64,000 bases of DNA. Origin: Caprimulgus europaeus (taxonomy: Eukaryota > Chordata > Aves > Caprimulgiformes > Caprimulgidae). Each line of letters opens with the position of its first letter. Positions within the stretch are counted from its first letter, which is position 1. This document shows, piece by piece, positions 60,948-64,000 of this stretch. The notes beneath the pieces were generated by a model, which was not told the origin of the DNA, did not search any database, and was given only the letters and a program-made list of their open reading frames with translations. The translations under genes and the position numbers were made by a program. The stretch covers positions 41,832,037 through 41,896,036 of the forward strand of contig OU015525.1 of the NCBI GenBank assembly GCA_907165065.1, written 5' to 3'.

Positions 60948-61596
60948 GAAAAAGCAGCAATTTGTAAAAGAAGGAGAGGGAAATGATGAAACCCATTCAT
61001 CACCATATCATCATGCAGGGACTTCCTATTACTGGATAAGCAACACAGCAATCCATCCAACCTAATCAAATGGTGTTCCAAGAAAAATCAATACAGAACA
61101 GAAAGCTGTGTCCACATTGTGTCTCCAGGAGATGCTCCTGGTTGCAAGCAGTTAAAGTAGATTCACTAAAGTCCTGTTTAGCATCTCTAAACATTCCTGC
61201 ATTTCTGTCTTTCTATATTTCCTATCCCTCTCTAACATTCACACTCTAAAAGAGGATGCAATATAACAAAATTAATATTCTTTTGCCAACCGAAACACTG
61301 CATCTTGAGGTTGCTCTTCCATTTCCAGTATTTACTAAATTCCCTTGAACTTCTGCATGACTTGAACACAACCTGGCATTTATAAATCTACTTTTGCAGC
61401 CAGAACATTCTGTGAACATTTTTAGAGCAAAGTCAACTTTGTTGCCCTCATAAACAACATGCTTAAAAAAAAAACCTTAGTCTAGTTGTTCTATACTCTG
61501 GCACCAGAGTTTTGAAAGTAACATTCCATTTTACATAGAAACAGCCTTTCTGACGGAACTGCAATAAATAGCAATGCAAAGAAGAAAGGGGGTCCC

Positions 61597-61790
61597 AGGA
61601 CTAAAGCATCACTCTGGAAATCAGACAACTAGATTCTATTCCTGGATCTGCTTTAGGCCTCCTGAAAAACATTACATAATTCACAAGCCCTCTCTGCTTC
61701 ACTTTCTCTACTGTACAAGGACAACACTTATATGCCTCTCATAGGGACACTGTAAAGCTCTCTTCATAAATTTTGAGATCCTCAGGAGAA
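61597..61790 (+). mobile_element. Ancient MIR-like (CORE) SINE, plus strand
   Basis: The order of landmarks follows MIR: TCTGGAAATCAGACAACTAG, then ATTCTATTCCTGGATCTGCT, CCTCTCTGCTTCACTTTCTC, a TGTACAAGGACAACA stretch in place of the usual AAAATGGGGATAATA, CTCATAGGGACACTGTAAAG and CTCTCTTCATAAA. The divergence is high, as expected for so old an element. Confidence 0.6.
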
Positions 61791-63129
61791 GACAGAAGTC
61801 CAAAATTCTGTATTTTTTTCTAAAATTTTCTGTTCATTTTGGGTTAGTTGTTATTTTTCCATAACTCAATTGACAGATCAAAAATTATCAATTGTAATTC
61901 TCCTAGCTAACTTTGTAAAGCGACTGTTTTTGCTCAAGGATAATGTGATCTCACTCACAGTTACCTAGTCTCTCACATAGTCATGCAATTTCTGTTGCCA
62001 CTAGCGGGTATTGTGCAGACAAAATAAGGAATAGCAACAAGCTGCTCAGCTAATACCTTGTAAATCTACTGAAGAAGATCATCAATATAATAAAGATATT
62101 CCCCCATTACACTGTCATTGGATGTTGCAGGTACTCAAACTTCCTAAATGACAAGGACACACAGAGACAAGACCAGTATATTTTGTGATAGGTCTACATT
62201 GCCCTGCACAGGCTTGCAACCATACACCTGAGTTAGCACGATAGTCCCTCAGACTGGCCAGTCCTGCTTCTCAAGGCACACAGCTTCTGGTGAGCACTGA
62301 ATAGCAATGCTACAGCAAAACTAGCAGCTTGAGGCTAATCTTCGCTGGCATCTGCAACAAAGCATTGACAAAATCATCAGATATCTAATCTTCAGCCAAA
62401 GCATATGGTCAAAGCATTACGGAGGTTCAAAAGCCTGTTTACTACAGATATATTAAAAATTGGTTTGCAAAGTTCCTTTTTCCCTGTAAATTCATCAGCT
62501 TGATATGATAGAGTTAGGACATGGATGGAAATTCAAAGTAATAAAATTTAAGAGATAACACTTTAGGGGTATGAAGCTGCTATTCTGATGTGCTTTACAT
62601 TAGCAATGTATATAAAGACATATATAAGACCTAAACTCCTGCAGAGGTAAAAAACAAGGGCATGGAAACACAGATATCTCATTGAGATAAAGGAATCTAG
62701 ATATCACCAACATCAGATACACTGATCTTTGGGATTGCCTATTAGAGTGGTCTTCTGACCTCATGCTCTTCCCAGCAAAAAGTTTTACAAAACACTTGAA
62801 TCATCATTTACAGTTCAGTTATTGGTTGACTGTGAAACTCCTTCTGACGCATCAACTGATTTGTGTCAAATTCTGTGATAAGCTCTGAAGGGGTGTTTTG
62901 TCCAATGTTTTGCCAGTTGATGGGGGTCAAGAAAAAGGACACCAGCACCAGCCAAAAGAGTAAGCTTATTTTACTGCCTATTTCTAGGTAATACAAAAAG
63001 GGGATAATACAGTAATTAACAGAATAAGCTGATTATATTGCTAAGCAACAACACAAAGTTAGGCAATGCATCATTACTACACAAAGTTAACGATAGTGTT
63101 TAAGAAAGATACATCACCAATTGCCCTAT

Positions 63130-63560
63130 CAATACATTATCATCATCCAGATCCAGGTTGCTGGGGTGCCCCAGAGCAGTGAGGGTTTGGAGAACCTCTC
63201 CCAGAAACTGGGAAGTCCTGCATAGTACGTCCACCTGCAGATGACGCTACCAAAGAATCCAGCTTTATAACACTCAGTTACCAAACTCAGCAAGTCAGGA
63301 TGGCCTACATTTTTCTTTGTGAGGAAACATCTGGTACATCATCCTCCAAACTGGATTTCACCCAAAGCCTGGCCAGGGCTTGGGGAGTAACCCAAGGGAG
63401 TATTTCTGTTCTCGTGTTCTTAATCACATGTTTCTCAACTGATACCTGTCTGGTTTTACCATCTATTTCAGTTCTGATCTGAACTACAATGTTTCTCAAC
63501 TGGTATCTGGCTGGTTACAAATACTATTACATTTGCTGATTGCTGCTAAAAATTTGCTGG
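63130..63560. mobile_element. Possible endogenous retrovirus/LTR remnant
   Basis: A GC-elevated block (CAGGTTGCTGGGGTGCCCCA, GGCCAGGGCTTGGGGAGTAA) ends in two diverged copies of a 27-base unit (TGTTTCTCAACTGATACCTG and on), 61 bases apart at 63429 and 63490, followed by TTGCTG-type short repeats. I could not find LTR ends, a primer binding site or pol coding. The call rests on composition and repeat style only. Confidence 0.25.
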
Positions 63561-63618
63561 TTGCTGTTGCACTATAAATATTATAGTAAATATAATCTTT
63601 AGAGGTTCCATCTAGAGG

Positions 63619-63804
63619 TCAACTATTGGCTTGGGCCTGTTCCCCAGGCTTTGGCATATCAAGGGGATGGACTTCATATGGACTCTGCTCATGTGAGAGA
63701 TTGGTAGCACTTGTTAACCTTAATAAGATCATTGTAAGTACAACAATAGCAGTAATTCTATTATCTTTGTAGTATTTTTCTGCATTCTTACAGGCAACAC
63801 TCAT
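63619..63804 (-). CDS. Short ORF with N-terminal hydrophobic segment, unrecognised
   Basis: A 61-codon ORF on the minus strand beginning MSVACKNAEKYYKDN, with a hydrophobic stretch AIVVLTMILLRLTSA at about residues 19-33 that could act as a signal peptide or anchor, then a polar tail with HEQSPYEVHPLDMPKPGE. It may be a remnant of a retroviral leader or a chance ORF. No homologue recognised and no splice context established. Confidence 0.2.
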   Translation of the reverse strand: MSVACKNAEKYYKDNRITAIVVLTMILLRLTSATNLSHEQSPYEVHPLDMPKPGEQAQANS

Positions 63805-64000
63805 TAGATTTTACAGTATGAATATCAATACCTATTATTGAAAAAACTGTCCACCACTTTCAAAAGGGCCACATTTTCAGAGTTAGCTTTGCCTCAGCAA
63901 CACCCATATTCTAAACATTTGCAAGTAGTTAAACCATATTAGCCTGCTAATTAATACAACTATATGTTTTGCTCATTGCTACTCTATTTTTTTTACAAGC

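Larger units (their letters stand above)
57142..64000 (-). other. Upstream intron or 5' flank of the PLAT gene
   Basis: The exon carrying the first half of domain B1 must lie beyond this stretch or was missed in it. It holds two CR1 insertions, a MIR-like SINE, a 27-bp tandem duplication and a possible ERV remnant at the far end. The remainder (57160-58165, 59330-60130, 60870-61590 and 61790-63130) is unclassified AT-rich sequence. Confidence 0.7.

Noticed and set aside
57142-64000. Search for the first half of PLAT domain B1
   Set aside because: No segment on the minus strand combined an acceptor, a YG-type strand and a donor in phase 0, so the exon is probably outside the window.
1-64000. 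tRNA, rRNA, CRISPR arrays, a second host gene
   Set aside because: Nothing with the required structure or coding pattern was seen. The short plus-strand ORFs lack family signatures and splice support.

Overview
The window looks like an AT-rich intronic stretch of a bird genome. The evidence is the dominance of CR1 LINE fragments with the avian-type 3' end (short tandem repeats of an ATTCTATG-like octamer) and the absence of recognisable Alu or L1. Long introns, GT-AG splicing and low gene density show a vertebrate nuclear genome. Nothing prokaryotic is present: no operons, no CRISPR, no rRNA.

One gene explains essentially all of the coding content. It lies on the minus strand and runs from about position 57141 down to position 967, entering at the high end and probably ending close to the low end. 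I reconstructed 20 internal exons (2950 coding bases, about 983 residues). All have AG acceptors and GT donors, all are open, and the intron phases agree at every junction. They encode a tandem array of PLAT/LH2 beta-sandwich domains: the C-terminal half of one domain, then seven complete domains. Several exons are too short or too interrupted to stand out as long ORFs (exons 4, 5, 6, 9, 14, 17 and 18) and were found from homology and phase.

The array alternates between two domain types. Type A has TG...TDAxVFI, GDxGKR, a GQ|VDxF junction and HDG...WYL. Type B has a Y/F-GxxGKS strand, GDLGxLYKI and WHL. From the N terminus the order is B(half)-A-B-A-B-A-B-A, so the unit of duplication seems to be an A+B pair. 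This architecture is known from LOXHD1 (stereocilia) and from predicted long forms of RP1/oxygen-regulated protein 1 (photoreceptor axoneme). The sequences are too divergent for the strongly conserved LOXHD1 orthologue. A LOXHD1-like paralogue, perhaps the PLAT-bearing part of a long RP1 gene, is the better guess, and I give no symbol because I cannot verify it.

Layout: 1-966, possible last exon and 3' end; 967-57141, exons 20 to 1 (descending on the minus strand) with introns of 161 bp to 9.3 kb; 57142-64000, upstream intron holding two CR1 copies, a MIR-like SINE and a possible ERV remnant. Introns hold CR1 fragments of several ages (3.2-4.2, 9.1-10.1, 22.7-23.3 and 38.2 kb), two related LTR-like blocks (44.2-45.5 and 53.4-54.3 kb), microsatellites and a few perfect inverted repeats.
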